Origin: JACCTH01 sp036556085
Lineage (GTDB): Bacteria; Actinomycetota; Acidimicrobiia; Spongiisociales; ZC4RG35
NCBI GenBank assembly: GCA_036556085.1
Contig: DATBKE010000048.1
Location: 1-15,128, forward strand
Direction of reading: 5' to 3'
DNA: 15,128 bases
The stretch's first letter is position 1, and each line of letters begins with the position of its first letter. Under the pieces are notes generated by a model. It saw only the letters and a program-made list of their open reading frames with translations, searched no databases and was not told where the DNA came from. This document shows positions 1 through 6,883 of this stretch, in pieces. The translations under genes and the position numbers were made by a program.

Positions 1-183
1 CGCCTTGTAATCGCCTGAGATCCCCTGCACTCGATAGAGACCCCTGCGGACCGCCACCCACGTCCCATTCTTGATCCGACGGTGGATCGCCGAGTCGCTT
101 ACTCCGAGCTCATCGACCTGCTGCCGACTCAGGTATCCGGCTTGGGTAATGGCCAGCGCGGCTAGCTCGTAATCGAGTTTCAT
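1..183 (-). CDS. AbiEi-type winged-helix antitoxin-like protein, 5' part only
   Basis: The frame opens with ATG at 183 and stays open for 61 codons to the left edge, so only the N-terminus is present. The visible protein starts MKLDYELAALAITQAGYLSR and continues with QQVDELGVSDSAIHRRIKNG and then W-V-A-V-R-R-G-L-Y. This pattern (short helix, winged-helix recognition segment, then 'G-W..v.rGvYr') is the N-terminal domain of AbiEi_4-type proteins, annotated as type IV toxin-antitoxin antitoxin domains and very common in actinobacteria, often fused to a DUF559 nuclease-like region. Whether a toxin partner or a C-terminal domain exists cannot be seen. Most such solitary actinobacterial proteins are not proven antitoxins. 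A GGGGG run abuts the ATG, and no clear -10 box stands at the leaderless position. Family confidence is good; function is unknown. Confidence 0.7.
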   Translation of the reverse strand, partial: MKLDYELAALAITQAGYLSRQQVDELGVSDSAIHRRIKNGTWVAVRRGLYRVQGISGDYKA

Positions 184-240
184 CCCCCGAAACGTGCCAG
201 ATAATCGGGTCGGTTGCTAGGGGTCTGTTCTCAGGGCCGG

Positions 241-260
241 AGCCACCGCTTTCGCGGGCT
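241..260 (-). terminator. possible weak stem-loop after the DUF885 gene
   Basis: Read on the minus strand, AGCC-CGC, loop GAAA, GCG-(GT bulge)-GGCT can fold into a 7-bp stem with a GNRA-type tetraloop, about 20 nt past the DUF885 stop. No U-tract follows. Closer to the stop is a short palindrome AACCC-T-GGGTT at 264-274. Actinobacterial terminators often lack U-tracts, but this could be chance in GC-rich DNA. The rest of the 184-279 gap shows nothing clear. Confidence 0.25.
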
Positions 261-279
261 AACAACCCTGGGTTCGCTC

Positions 280-1932
280 TTAGGTTTGGGAGGTGAGGTA
301 ATCGAGGCGGACCTCGCCGCCCTCCAGGAGGGAGCGGTGGAATTCCTTGAGGTCGAAGGCGGAACCCTGCTTTCGCTTGGCCCCCTCGCGCAGACCGAGG
401 ATCACCCGTTCTCCCACTTTGTAAGCGATGGCCTGCCCCGGCCATCCGAGGTAGCGCTTGGCTTCCGACTCCGATACGTCGCGGGGCTGGCCCGCCACTT
501 GGTGGAGAATCTCTGTCGCCGTGGCGTAGTCCCAAGAACCACCGGGATTGACCAGAGAATCCTCGGGCAGTTTGAGTCCGAGGTGGCACCCGATGTCGAT
601 CACCACCCGACACGCCCGTAGTTGCTGGGCGCTGTAGTGACCAAGCCGGTATTCGGGCTTCTCGAAATAACCGAGCTCATCCATCAGTCGCTCCGTATAA
701 AGCGCCCATCCTTCCCCGTAACCGGAATACCAGATCAGCAATCGATGAGCCCGGGTGAGGTTCTCCTGCTGCGCCATCGACGTGCCCACCTGCAAGTGAT
801 GACCGGGAAAGCCCTCGTGATAAGCGGTGGACACCTCGCCCCAGAGTGGAATCTGCTGACGCTCGCCGAACGAGTACCAGATTCCTCCGGGGCGGCCGAA
901 GTCTTCGCTCGGCTGCAGGTAATAGGCACCAAGGGCTGCCCCCGGGGGAACCAGATTCACTGTGACCTGTTTGATCTGATCCGGGACAGAGAAGTGTGCA
1001 CCGTCGAGGTGGCGCAAGGCTTGATCCTGTCGATCCTGGATGAACGCGGCGAACTCCGCCTGACTGGAAGCCGCGTAAGATGCGTCGGTCTCGAGCATCT
1101 CGATCACTTCGCTAAGGCTCTTCGACTGTTCGAGTTCTGCAGCTACTTCGGTCATCGCCTGGTGAAGGCGGCGCACTTCGCTCCAACCCCATTCATAGGT
1201 CTCCAGCGGATCGATTCGCATCCCGAGAAATCGATCCGCCGAGCTCAGGTATCTCTCGCGCCCAACGCCATCGCCCTCGTTGGCATGAGGCAGGTACTCA
1301 TGCTCGACATAATCAGCGAACTCCCCCGCCGCTCGCCGGCCCTCGTCGACCGCCTGCGACACCCGCTCGGCGAGGGCAGGCGCCTCCTCGGCGGCGTCCC
1401 TCGCCAGCCCCAACCACTTCGAATCAGGGCCGGAGAGATGGCGGAATTGCTCCAGTGCTGACTCCGCCTGCCGCCGGGAGACGACGAAACCGCGTTCCCT
1501 ACCTTCTTCCAGCGTGGCCCGCCATCCCGACAGGGGCTGTCCCGCGGTTTCGAGCCGGGTGGCGATATTGACCCATGCCTCGTCTGAGGAGGTGTCCATT
1601 AGATCAAAAACGTCGCGCACATCGTCCTGGACACCGGCTGTGTGGCGGAGCTCGAAGTACCGATCGCCTTCGTCGTACTCGGATTGCTTCTTCATCAAGA
1701 ATCCGTCCAGCACACGAGCCCCGTGTCCTTGCCACGAATCGGCTCCGTCGAGGTAGGGCGCAATCAACTCCCGATACCTGCTGATGACCTCGGCAAAAGC
1801 CGCCGAGCCTTCGGGGCTGGTATCAGGCCACAGGTGGTCGTAGCCGTGCACGCCAATTTGAGTGGCGGTATCAGGACGGTGAGCGGCTACTTCGTCGACG
1901 AACTCGGAGGCTATTGAGAAGAGATCGGACAC
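280..1932 (-). CDS. DUF885 family protein, putative zinc metallopeptidase
   Basis: This is a 550-residue protein. The motif Y-H-E-G-F-P-G-H-H-L-Q at about 371-381 (H372, E373, H378, H379) and the downstream G-E-G-W-A-L-Y-T-E at about 406-414 (E407) are the hallmarks of DUF885, a family thought to be metal-dependent peptidases. The first motif resembles HExxH-type zinc sites and E407 is a plausible further ligand. Other family blocks are visible, such as Y-L-Q-P-S near 338 and G-R-P-G-G-I-W-Y near 346. There is no signal peptide, so it is probably cytoplasmic. The length fits the family. The start is GTG at 1932; TAAGGT lies 6 nt upstream, suggesting a leaderless transcript, and the N-terminus matches the usual family start. 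It diverges from the kinase gene. The substrate is unknown; peptidase activity is inferred from family and motif. Confidence 0.88.
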   Translation of the reverse strand: MSDLFSIASEFVDEVAAHRPDTATQIGVHGYDHLWPDTSPEGSAAFAEVISRYRELIAPYLDGADSWQGHGARVLDGFLMKKQSEYDEGDRYFELRHTAGVQDDVRDVFDLMDTSSDEAWVNIATRLETAGQPLSGWRATLEEGRERGFVVSRRQAESALEQFRHLSGPDSKWLGLARDAAEEAPALAERVSQAVDEGRRAAGEFADYVEHEYLPHANEGDGVGRERYLSSADRFLGMRIDPLETYEWGWSEVRRLHQAMTEVAAELEQSKSLSEVIEMLETDASYAASSQAEFAAFIQDRQDQALRHLDGAHFSVPDQIKQVTVNLVPPGAALGAYYLQPSEDFGRPGGIWYSFGERQQIPLWGEVSTAYHEGFPGHHLQVGTSMAQQENLTRAHRLLIWYSGYGEGWALYTERLMDELGYFEKPEYRLGHYSAQQLRACRVVIDIGCHLGLKLPEDSLVNPGGSWDYATATEILHQVAGQPRDVSESEAKRYLGWPGQAIAYKVGERVILGLREGAKRKQGSAFDLKEFHRSLLEGGEVRLDYLTSQT

Positions 1933-1938
1933 GTTTCG

Positions 1939-1944
1939 ACCTTA
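1939..1944 (-). promoter_or_regulatory. -10 box TAAGGT, leaderless promoter for the DUF885 gene
   Basis: The minus strand reads TAAGGT, six bases (CGAAAC), then the GTG start. The TANNNT hexamer ends 7 nt before the start codon, placing the transcription start at or next to the GTG. The same hexamer and spacing precede the LLM gene. No Shine-Dalgarno sequence or convincing -35 was seen. Confidence 0.5.
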
Positions 1945-1979
1945 GGGGTGCTGGCATGCAAATGAGGATGCGATTCTGG

Positions 1980-1985
1980 AATCAT
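1980..1985 (+). promoter_or_regulatory. weak candidate -10 (AATCAT) for the kinase gene
   Basis: AATCAT lies exactly six bases (GGGCTC) before the GTG at 1992. It keeps the A at position 2 and T at position 6 of a -10 box but not the first T. It is listed because the spacing matches the stronger leaderless promoters in the window and it agrees with the preferred start. Confidence 0.25.
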
Positions 1986-1991
1986 GGGCTC

Positions 1992-3041
1992 GTGTCATCG
2001 GCCAGCGACCTGATCGACATCCGACCAGAAGAGGCATTTGAGGTCCAACGCGTGGCTGACTTCCTCGAGGGAAAGGTTCCGGGCGCCGAAGGCACTCCCG
2101 CGGTGCGCCAGTTCTCGGGCGGGCACGCCAATCTCACCTACCTCCTTCGTTACCCGAAGACCGACCTGGTTCTGCGGCGGCCGCCGCTCGGTCCAGTGGC
2201 ACCCGGATCGCACGATATGAGCCGTGAATTCGCCGTCCTGTCGCGCCTCTATCGGGCTTTCCCGCCGGCGCCGCGGGCATTCGTGCTCTGTGAGGATCCC
2301 TCGCTCATCGGCTCACCCTTTTTCGTCATGGAGAAGCGTGACGGCGTTGTTGTCCGCGGTGACGTCCCGGAGCGCTTCGGTGGAGGATCGAACCGGGTCA
2401 TGAATCGCAGACTCTCCGAAGTTGTCATCGACACCCTGGCACAGTTTCACCTAGTCGACCCTGCTGCTTGCGGGCTTGATCAGATCGGTCGACCTGACGG
2501 CTTTCTGCGTCGGCAGGTGGAGGGTTGGCTGCAGCGCTGGGAAGGCGCCCGTCATGAGACGAATGAAACCGCCGATCGCGTGGCCGTTTGGTTGGCTGAA
2601 GGGATCCCGACCTCTCAGCTACCAACACTGCTCCACAACGACTGGCGCCTCGACAACATGGCAGTCTCCGAGGACGACCCCGGAACCTGCACCGCCGTTT
2701 ATGACTGGGACATGTGCACCAGAGGCGACCCACTCGCCGACCTTGGCACGTTGCTGGCGGTTTGGTACGAGGGCGACGAGGTGCCCGCCAACCTCAATCC
2801 GATGCCGACGACCGTGCCGGGCTTTATGAACCGGGCCGAAGCCGTTGAGCGCTACCAGTCCCTGACTGGTTTTCGGGTTGACGACTTTCGCTGGTATCTG
2901 GTGTTCGGCACCTGGAAGCTGGGCGTAGTCCTGCAACAGATCTTCATCCGCTGGCACCGGGGACAGACCCATGACGAGCGTTTTGCAGCTATGGGCGAGG
3001 GCGCCAAGCGCTTATTCGAATTGGCGGCTGCCCGGGTTTAA
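1992..3041 (+). CDS. APH-fold phosphotransferase (ACAD10 N-domain / FadE36-like)
   Basis: This is a putative small-molecule kinase of 349 residues from the chosen start. The N-lobe has the strand pattern R-Q-F-S-G-G-H-A-N-L-T-Y-L with L-V-L-R-R-P-P after it. The catalytic loop is L-H-N-D-W-R-L-D-N (H215, D217, N222) and the metal-binding segment is Y-D-W-D-M with D238, followed by G-D-P-L-A-D-L-G. These are the marks of the family related to aminoglycoside phosphotransferases that includes the kinase domains of ACAD10/ACAD11 and bacterial LvaA, which phosphorylate 4-hydroxyacyl-CoAs. Antibiotic resistance is unlikely. GTG at 1992 is preferred because it gives a family-like N-terminus (S-S-A-S-D-L-I-D-I-R-P) and codon use becomes G/C-ending from there. 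ATG at 1956, preceded by AGGGG, is the alternative and adds 12 odd residues; a TTG at 1914 is also in frame. Its stop overlaps the LLM stop. Confidence 0.85.
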   Translation: MSSASDLIDIRPEEAFEVQRVADFLEGKVPGAEGTPAVRQFSGGHANLTYLLRYPKTDLVLRRPPLGPVAPGSHDMSREFAVLSRLYRAFPPAPRAFVLCEDPSLIGSPFFVMEKRDGVVVRGDVPERFGGGSNRVMNRRLSEVVIDTLAQFHLVDPAACGLDQIGRPDGFLRRQVEGWLQRWEGARHETNETADRVAVWLAEGIPTSQLPTLLHNDWRLDNMAVSEDDPGTCTAVYDWDMCTRGDPLADLGTLLAVWYEGDEVPANLNPMPTTVPGFMNRAEAVERYQSLTGFRVDDFRWYLVFGTWKLGVVLQQIFIRWHRGQTHDERFAAMGEGAKRLFELAAARV

Positions 3042-3976
3042 GCAAGCTCCCGCAGAGTTCGGGTTCCTCCCTCGTCATCAGCTGTGACCGGCACCAGCAT
3101 CACCTCGGCTCCCGTCTTCTCAAAAGCTTCGACCGTGGCCGAGGCTTCGGCTGAGGATCCGATGGCTGCGATCGCCGAGATCATCTCGGAGGTGATCAAG
3201 CCGGCGACGTCCTTCGGACGGGCTCCTTCGCGCACTTTGTCCACTAAGGCATCCAATCCGGCTTCTCCCAACGACTCTTGGTAGCCGGGAACTGACAGAT
3301 AGAGCGAAAGCTGGCGGCGGATTTGGTCGATGGCCGCTGGCGTCGGATCGACCGCAGCGACCACCCAGACCGCTACCGGGAGACCAGATTGCTTGGCAAC
3401 TCGTCCGGTTCGATCAGGAGTAACCAGATTGAGGACAATCCGATCAGCCGATCGCGCTGCGGCAGCGATCATCCGGTCGCCAGCCGCCGCCACTGTTATG
3501 TGATCGGTTGTCTTCCCCAGTCCGGATCGAAATCCGATCGAGCTGAAGCTAGGCCCTCGGTGGTCGGTCCTCTCACCCGCCAGAACAGATCGAATCAGCC
3601 CAATCGCCTCCTCGACCCTCTTCGCCTCGCCGCCATGGGCTCGGCCGTGCCATCCCTCGACCAGCGCCCGGCTCGAGGCCCCTATGGCCAGGCGCGCCGG
3701 GCGCCTTCCGATGGTTTCGACCGAGCCCACCCCCATCGCCAGCGACACGGGGTCTCGCAACCCGATTGCCAACGGCCCCACGGTGACAGTGATCCGGTGG
3801 GTGGATTGGGCAATGGCGCCCGCCAGTGCGAAGGCGTCGAAGTGCAACATCTCGCCCACCCAAAACTCTCGATAGCCGAATCTTTCGGCGGCAGCCGCCA
3901 GACCAATGGCCTCCTCTCCCGGACGGTCGAGCCAAAACGGAGCAACCACCCCGCGAGTGACCCTCCGCTCGTTCAC
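3038..3976 (-). CDS. LLM-class F420-dependent oxidoreductase
   Basis: This 312-residue protein is predicted to have the bacterial luciferase-like (beta/alpha)8 fold and to use coenzyme F420 or FMN. Family signatures include A-A-A-A-E-R-F-G-Y-R-E-F-W-V-G-E near 27-42, the strand with V-G-P-L-A-I-G-L-R-D-P near 66-76, and the stretch L-A-I-G-A-S-S with V-E-G-W-H-G-R near 96-112. That last stretch recalls the actinobacterial 'F420-dependent, Rv3093c-like' group. The length fits F420 enzymes rather than the longer DszA-type monooxygenases. The start is GTG at 3976, with TAAGGT six bases upstream. It lies 20 bp behind the monooxygenase gene on the same strand, so the two may be co-transcribed, although this gene seems to have its own promoter. 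Substrate unknown. Its stop (TAA) interlocks with the kinase stop. Confidence 0.87.
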   Translation of the reverse strand: MNERRVTRGVVAPFWLDRPGEEAIGLAAAAERFGYREFWVGEMLHFDAFALAGAIAQSTHRITVTVGPLAIGLRDPVSLAMGVGSVETIGRRPARLAIGASSRALVEGWHGRAHGGEAKRVEEAIGLIRSVLAGERTDHRGPSFSSIGFRSGLGKTTDHITVAAAGDRMIAAAARSADRIVLNLVTPDRTGRVAKQSGLPVAVWVVAAVDPTPAAIDQIRRQLSLYLSVPGYQESLGEAGLDALVDKVREGARPKDVAGLITSEMISAIAAIGSSAEASATVEAFEKTGAEVMLVPVTADDEGGTRTLRELA

Positions 3977-3982
3977 AACGCG

Positions 3983-3988
3983 ACCTTA
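3983..3988 (-). promoter_or_regulatory. -10 box TAAGGT, leaderless promoter for the LLM gene
   Basis: The minus strand reads TAAGGT-CGCGTT-GTG, the same hexamer and 6-nt spacing as upstream of the DUF885 gene. It sits in the 20-bp gap between the monooxygenase stop (3997-3999) and the LLM start, so the LLM gene could be transcribed on its own as well as by read-through. Confidence 0.45.
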
Positions 3989-3996
3989 CGAGGGTG

Positions 3997-5112
3997 TCAG
4001 AGGCCGACGGGTTCGGAGTCGATGCCCAGTAACACGCGTCCAGTGAGCTCCCAAGTGGGCTGGGCGATCATCATGTGCTGGCTGGCAGTGTGGATGTCGC
4101 GCAAGTAGCGCTGGAGGGGTGAGCCGGCGTAGATCGAGCTTCCCCCAGCCAGGGTGTAAATACTGTCGACGGCAAACCGGCTGGCTTCCACCGCTGCAGT
4201 AGCGGCAAGACGTAGGCGAACCTTCTCCGACAGGGTGGCGGTCGTCTCGGCGCGGGAGGCGACCTGAGCTAAGTAATGCCAAGCCGACTCAAGGCCCGCC
4301 TGCGCTCTCGCCACCGCCTCCTGGAACGCCGGTCGATCGGCCAGACGACGCTTGGACCCAGTCGGCGTCTTCCCGCCCGCCAGCTCGATTCCCTCGGCCA
4401 GCGCCGACTCCGCCAGCCCAATGCCCACCGCGGCGATGCCAGCCGCGAGCAGCCCATAGACCGGGAAGCGAGCGACCGCTTCGCTTGTGTGGGGTGGTTG
4501 GTCCAGATAGGAGACCAGGCGCTTGGGCACCGGGACTCCGTCGACTTCGAGATCGTGGCTCGCCGACGCCCGCAGACCGACGACATCCCAAGTATCGACG
4601 ACCGTGACCAGCTCCCGAGGCACGTAGAAGATGGCGGTTCGGGCCGGTTCTTGGTCAATGGTCGCCCCCAGTCCGATCCAGTCGGCATCCGCCCCACCGG
4701 AACCAAAGGCCCAGCGTCCGCTCAGACGAAATCCATCAGAGGTCGTCGTCGCACGTCCGCGGGGCGCCACCACCCCGGCGAGCAGGGTGTCTGATCCCTT
4801 CTGAAAAACCTCCGGCAACCCTTCAGGCGGAATCCAGTGGGCAGCAGCCGCCGATGTCATATAGATCATCGTCACCCAACCTGCCGAGGCATCGGCTATG
4901 GAGACCTTCCTGACCACTTCGAGCAGATCCGAGGGAGTGGGATTTGAACCGCCTACCGAGCTAGGAGCGGCGCTTTGGGCGAGGCCGCTCTGTCGGAGAG
5001 CCGTGATAAAGGAGCCTGCCACCCGGCGAGCCTTTTCCGCCTCGACTGCGGTGGTCCGGGCGATGGAGACGAGTTCCTCAAGATCGGTCGGGCGGACCAC
5101 TGTGGAGTTCAT
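3997..5112 (-). CDS. acyl-CoA dehydrogenase-fold flavin monooxygenase (HsaA/DszC-like)
   Basis: This 371-residue protein has the acyl-CoA dehydrogenase fold but the sequence character of the hydroxylase branch that includes HsaA, DszC and p-hydroxyphenylacetate hydroxylase C2. Visible signs are S-S-V-G-G-S near 51-56, V-S-I-A-D-A-S-A-G-W near 70-79, the central strand L-S-G-R-W-A-F-G-S-G near 130-139, and the C-terminal R-Y-L-R-D-I-H-T-A-S-Q-H near 335-346 (H341, H346). Members use reduced flavin from a separate reductase plus O2 to hydroxylate aromatic or heterocyclic substrates. No YEGT-type dehydrogenase motif is present, which favours oxygenase over dehydrogenase. ATG at 5112 is preceded by TAATAT at 6 nt, so the mRNA is probably leaderless. 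It is divergent from the TetR gene, its likely regulator, and followed by the LLM gene. No flavin reductase is visible in the window. Substrate unknown. Confidence 0.83.
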   Translation of the reverse strand: MNSTVVRPTDLEELVSIARTTAVEAEKARRVAGSFITALRQSGLAQSAAPSSVGGSNPTPSDLLEVVRKVSIADASAGWVTMIYMTSAAAAHWIPPEGLPEVFQKGSDTLLAGVVAPRGRATTTSDGFRLSGRWAFGSGGADADWIGLGATIDQEPARTAIFYVPRELVTVVDTWDVVGLRASASHDLEVDGVPVPKRLVSYLDQPPHTSEAVARFPVYGLLAAGIAAVGIGLAESALAEGIELAGGKTPTGSKRRLADRPAFQEAVARAQAGLESAWHYLAQVASRAETTATLSEKVRLRLAATAAVEASRFAVDSIYTLAGGSSIYAGSPLQRYLRDIHTASQHMMIAQPTWELTGRVLLGIDSEPVGL

Positions 5113-5118
5113 CTCCAG

Positions 5119-5124
5119 ATATTA
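5119..5124 (-). promoter_or_regulatory. -10 box TAATAT, leaderless promoter for the monooxygenase gene
   Basis: The minus strand reads TAATAT-CTGGAG-ATG. This is the closest match to the TATAAT consensus in the window and again lies exactly six bases before the start codon. GGAG touches the ATG and is too close to act as a normal ribosome binding site. Confidence 0.55.
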
Positions 5125-5185
5125 AGGATTTAGTCGGAGGCGCCTTCGAGCGGCAACCCTTCAGCCAGGACGTTTGCCAGGAGGA

Positions 5186-5203
5186 GCGGTTTATCGTCAC
5201 CGC
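5186..5203. promoter_or_regulatory. candidate TetR operator (GCGGT-N8-ACCGC)
   Basis: A perfect 5-bp inverted repeat with an 8-bp spacer covers the presumed TetR -10 box (TATCGT, 5192-5197) and ends just before the GTG. The position fits autoregulation. The monooxygenase promoter at 5119-5124 lies about 60 bp away, so control of that gene from this site would need spreading or a second site. The imperfect repeat GGAGGCGCCTTC in the same 92-bp gap is an alternative. Both are short. Confidence 0.3.
5192..5197 (+). promoter_or_regulatory. -10 box TATCGT, leaderless promoter for the TetR gene
   Basis: TATCGT is followed by seven bases (CACCGCC) and the GTG start. A purine-rich AGGAGG-like stretch near 5180 lies too far upstream to serve as a ribosome binding site. 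Confidence 0.4.
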
Positions 5204-5204
5204 C

Positions 5205-5798
5205 GTGCCGACTCTGCCGGTGACCAGAAAAGCCCGCGCCACTTATGGCAACTTGGTCACGGCAGCCCGTGAATCGGTGCGGCGCAGCGGAATCCTTTCT
5301 CCCGAAGCGGTGGCCGAGGCGGCGGGCTTTTCGCCCGCCACGCTGTATTCGTATTTCGGATCGAAGGATGCGCTGCTGGCGGCGGCCTTCGACGCCGCTC
5401 TGGCCGACATAGCCGCCGCCGTGAAGCCGATCCTTGGTATAGATCGGTTGCTCGAGCAGGGCTGGGAACCAACCGCGCGGGCGTTGGTTCGTGCAGTCGT
5501 CAGAGGCTTTTCTCACGACGGAAGGCTCGTGCGCCTGGCGCTGACCCGGCTCGGCGAATCGGAGGAGATCCTCACCATCTATCGCCGGCGCAACCAGGAG
5601 GAGATCGACCTCTTCACCCGGTTCATCCGTCTCGGGACCGCAGCCGCACAACTGCGCCAGGGTGACCCCGGAATCCTGGCCCGAACGGTGGTGCTCATGC
5701 TGCAGGCTCTCCAGAACCCGCTCGCCCTCGGCCCAGGCTCGGGGCCGGTGATCGAGGAGGTAAATCGAGCTCTGTACCGGCTGTTAGCTCCCGACTAG
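5205..5798 (+). CDS. TetR/AcrR family transcriptional regulator
   Basis: This 197-residue protein has an N-terminal TetR helix-turn-helix: I-L-S-P-E-A-V-A-E-A-A-G-F-S (about 30-43) followed by the recognition helix P-A-T-L-Y-S-Y-F-G-S-K-D-A-L-L (about 44-58). The ligand-binding domain (about 70-197) is not of a type I recognise. It contains a conserved-looking patch, L-A-L-T-R-L-G-E-S, near 107-115. The start is GTG at 5205; a second in-frame GTG at 5220 is possible. It is transcribed away from the monooxygenase/LLM pair across 92 bp, the classic layout for a local repressor, and probably represses that pair and itself; this is inference from position. It converges on the acyl-CoA dehydrogenase, sharing CTAG as overlapping stops. 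Confidence 0.9.
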   Translation: MPTLPVTRKARATYGNLVTAARESVRRSGILSPEAVAEAAGFSPATLYSYFGSKDALLAAAFDAALADIAAAVKPILGIDRLLEQGWEPTARALVRAVVRGFSHDGRLVRLALTRLGESEEILTIYRRRNQEEIDLFTRFIRLGTAAAQLRQGDPGILARTVVLMLQALQNPLALGPGSGPVIEEVNRALYRLLAPD

Positions 5799-6883
5799 TT
5801 GTCGCGAGGCAGACCCAGGATCGATTCGCCGATGATGTTGGCGAGCACCTGACTGGTGCCGCCCCCGATGGTTAGGGCAGCCGAGAACAAGAAGCCCCAG
5901 CTCGCCTCATCTCCGTAAAGGAGCCCTTCGGCCGCAGCGGCGTCACGCAGGAAGCGCATCGCCTTTTGGCCATGCCGATCCGCCAGCATCTTCTTGACGG
6001 CTGCTTCGGGACCCAGAGACCGTCCAGCTATCTGCGCACTCAGGACCCGCATCCCCATCAATCTCATGACCTCGGCCTCGATGTGGAGTTCGACTGCCTG
6101 CTGACGTCGCAAAGGGTCAAGCGGGCGCGGAGCCGCGGCGAGGACTTCCGACGTGGTCGGTCCCATTCCCCAAAGCACACCCCCCGAGGAAAGCGAAACC
6201 CGTTCGTTTCCCAGGGTGAGCTTTGCCAGCGGCCAGCCCTCGTTCTCCTGGCCGAGGAGGTGATCGGTGGGGACCCGGGCGTCGTCGAAGAAGACCTCGC
6301 TGAAATGTGCCCGCCCGGTCATCTCCCTGATGGGCCGCACGGTGATCCCTGGTTGGCGCATGGGGCAGAGCAGGTAGGAGATCCCCTTCTGCCTGGGCCC
6401 GCCGGTGCGGGCCAGCAGGATTCCGTAGTCGGCCTCCCCGGCCCAGGTGTTCCAGACCTTTTGGCCGTTAATCACGTAAACATCGCCGTCGCGTTCGGCC
6501 CGCGTGTTCAAACTCGCCAAATCGGAGCCGGCGTCGGGCTCGGAGAAGAGCTGACACCAGATCTCTTCACCCCGAATGAGAGGAGTAAGGAAACGTGCCT
6601 TTTGTTCCTCGGTCCCGCCGGCGAGGATTGTGGGCCCCGCCCAACCGATCCCAATCGGGTTGTGACCCTGCTGCTCAATGCCGGCAGCAGAAAGCTCTTC
6701 GGCAATGATGAACTGGGTTTCTGCGTCGGCTTCGAGCCCCCACGGGCGCGGCCACCCGGGCACCACGTACCCCGCCGCCGCCAGGTCGACCGGGCTCGGG
6801 TCGGGATGTTGTTTGATCCATTCCCTCGTGGCCAGACGCCGCGGATCGTCCTGTGCCGGGAGGGCGAAGTCCATCTCCCTCAT
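5795..6883 (-). CDS. acyl-CoA dehydrogenase (FadE-type)
   Basis: This 362-residue flavoenzyme is predicted to oxidise acyl-CoA thioesters at the alpha-beta bond. The FAD/substrate loop F-S-E-P-D-A-G-S-D-L (113-122) and the following I-N-G-Q-K-V-W-N-T-W (138-147) are standard. The C-terminus has I-G-G-G-T-S-Q (339-345) and I-I-G-E-S-I-L-G-L-P-R. The position of the catalytic Glu in medium-chain enzymes (YEGT) is Gly341 here. E227 in G-N-E-R lines up with the helix-G base of isovaleryl-CoA and long-chain dehydrogenases, so the enzyme is probably active. ATG at 6883 opens the frame; ATG at 6874, preceded by GAGGGAG, is an alternative start. It is divergent from the decarboxylase with only 20 bp between starts, inside which lies an 18-bp inverted repeat. 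It is convergent with TetR. The substrate class (fatty acid, branched or steroid side chain) cannot be assigned. Confidence 0.9.
   Translation of the reverse strand: MREMDFALPAQDDPRRLATREWIKQHPDPSPVDLAAAGYVVPGWPRPWGLEADAETQFIIAEELSAAGIEQQGHNPIGIGWAGPTILAGGTEEQKARFLTPLIRGEEIWCQLFSEPDAGSDLASLNTRAERDGDVYVINGQKVWNTWAGEADYGILLARTGGPRQKGISYLLCPMRQPGITVRPIREMTGRAHFSEVFFDDARVPTDHLLGQENEGWPLAKLTLGNERVSLSSGGVLWGMGPTTSEVLAAAPRPLDPLRRQQAVELHIEAEVMRLMGMRVLSAQIAGRSLGPEAAVKKMLADRHGQKAMRFLRDAAAAEGLLYGDEASWGFLFSAALTIGGGTSQVLANIIGESILGLPRDN

Noticed and set aside
622..1461. A 279-codon plus-strand open frame opposite the DUF885 gene
   Set aside because: The opposite strand encodes the conserved HEGFPGHH motif in the right frame, and this frame shows no domain or plausible start signal.
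1914..1991. Upstream extension of the kinase gene from TTG 1914 or ATG 1956
   Set aside because: Codons in this stretch are poor in G/C-ending forms, the encoded residues are unlike family N-termini, and TTG 1914 overlaps the divergent DUF885 start. ATG 1956 is kept only as an alternative because AGGGG precedes it.
1992..3041. Aminoglycoside resistance gene
   Set aside because: The APH fold is shared, but the L-H-N-D-W-R-L-D-N and Y-D-W-D-M-C-T-R-G-D-P-L-A-D-L-G pattern is that of the ACAD10/LvaA-like metabolic kinases.
3323..4108. A 261-codon plus-strand open frame over the LLM and monooxygenase genes
   Set aside because: It runs antisense across two real genes and the gap between them, with a low-complexity translation.
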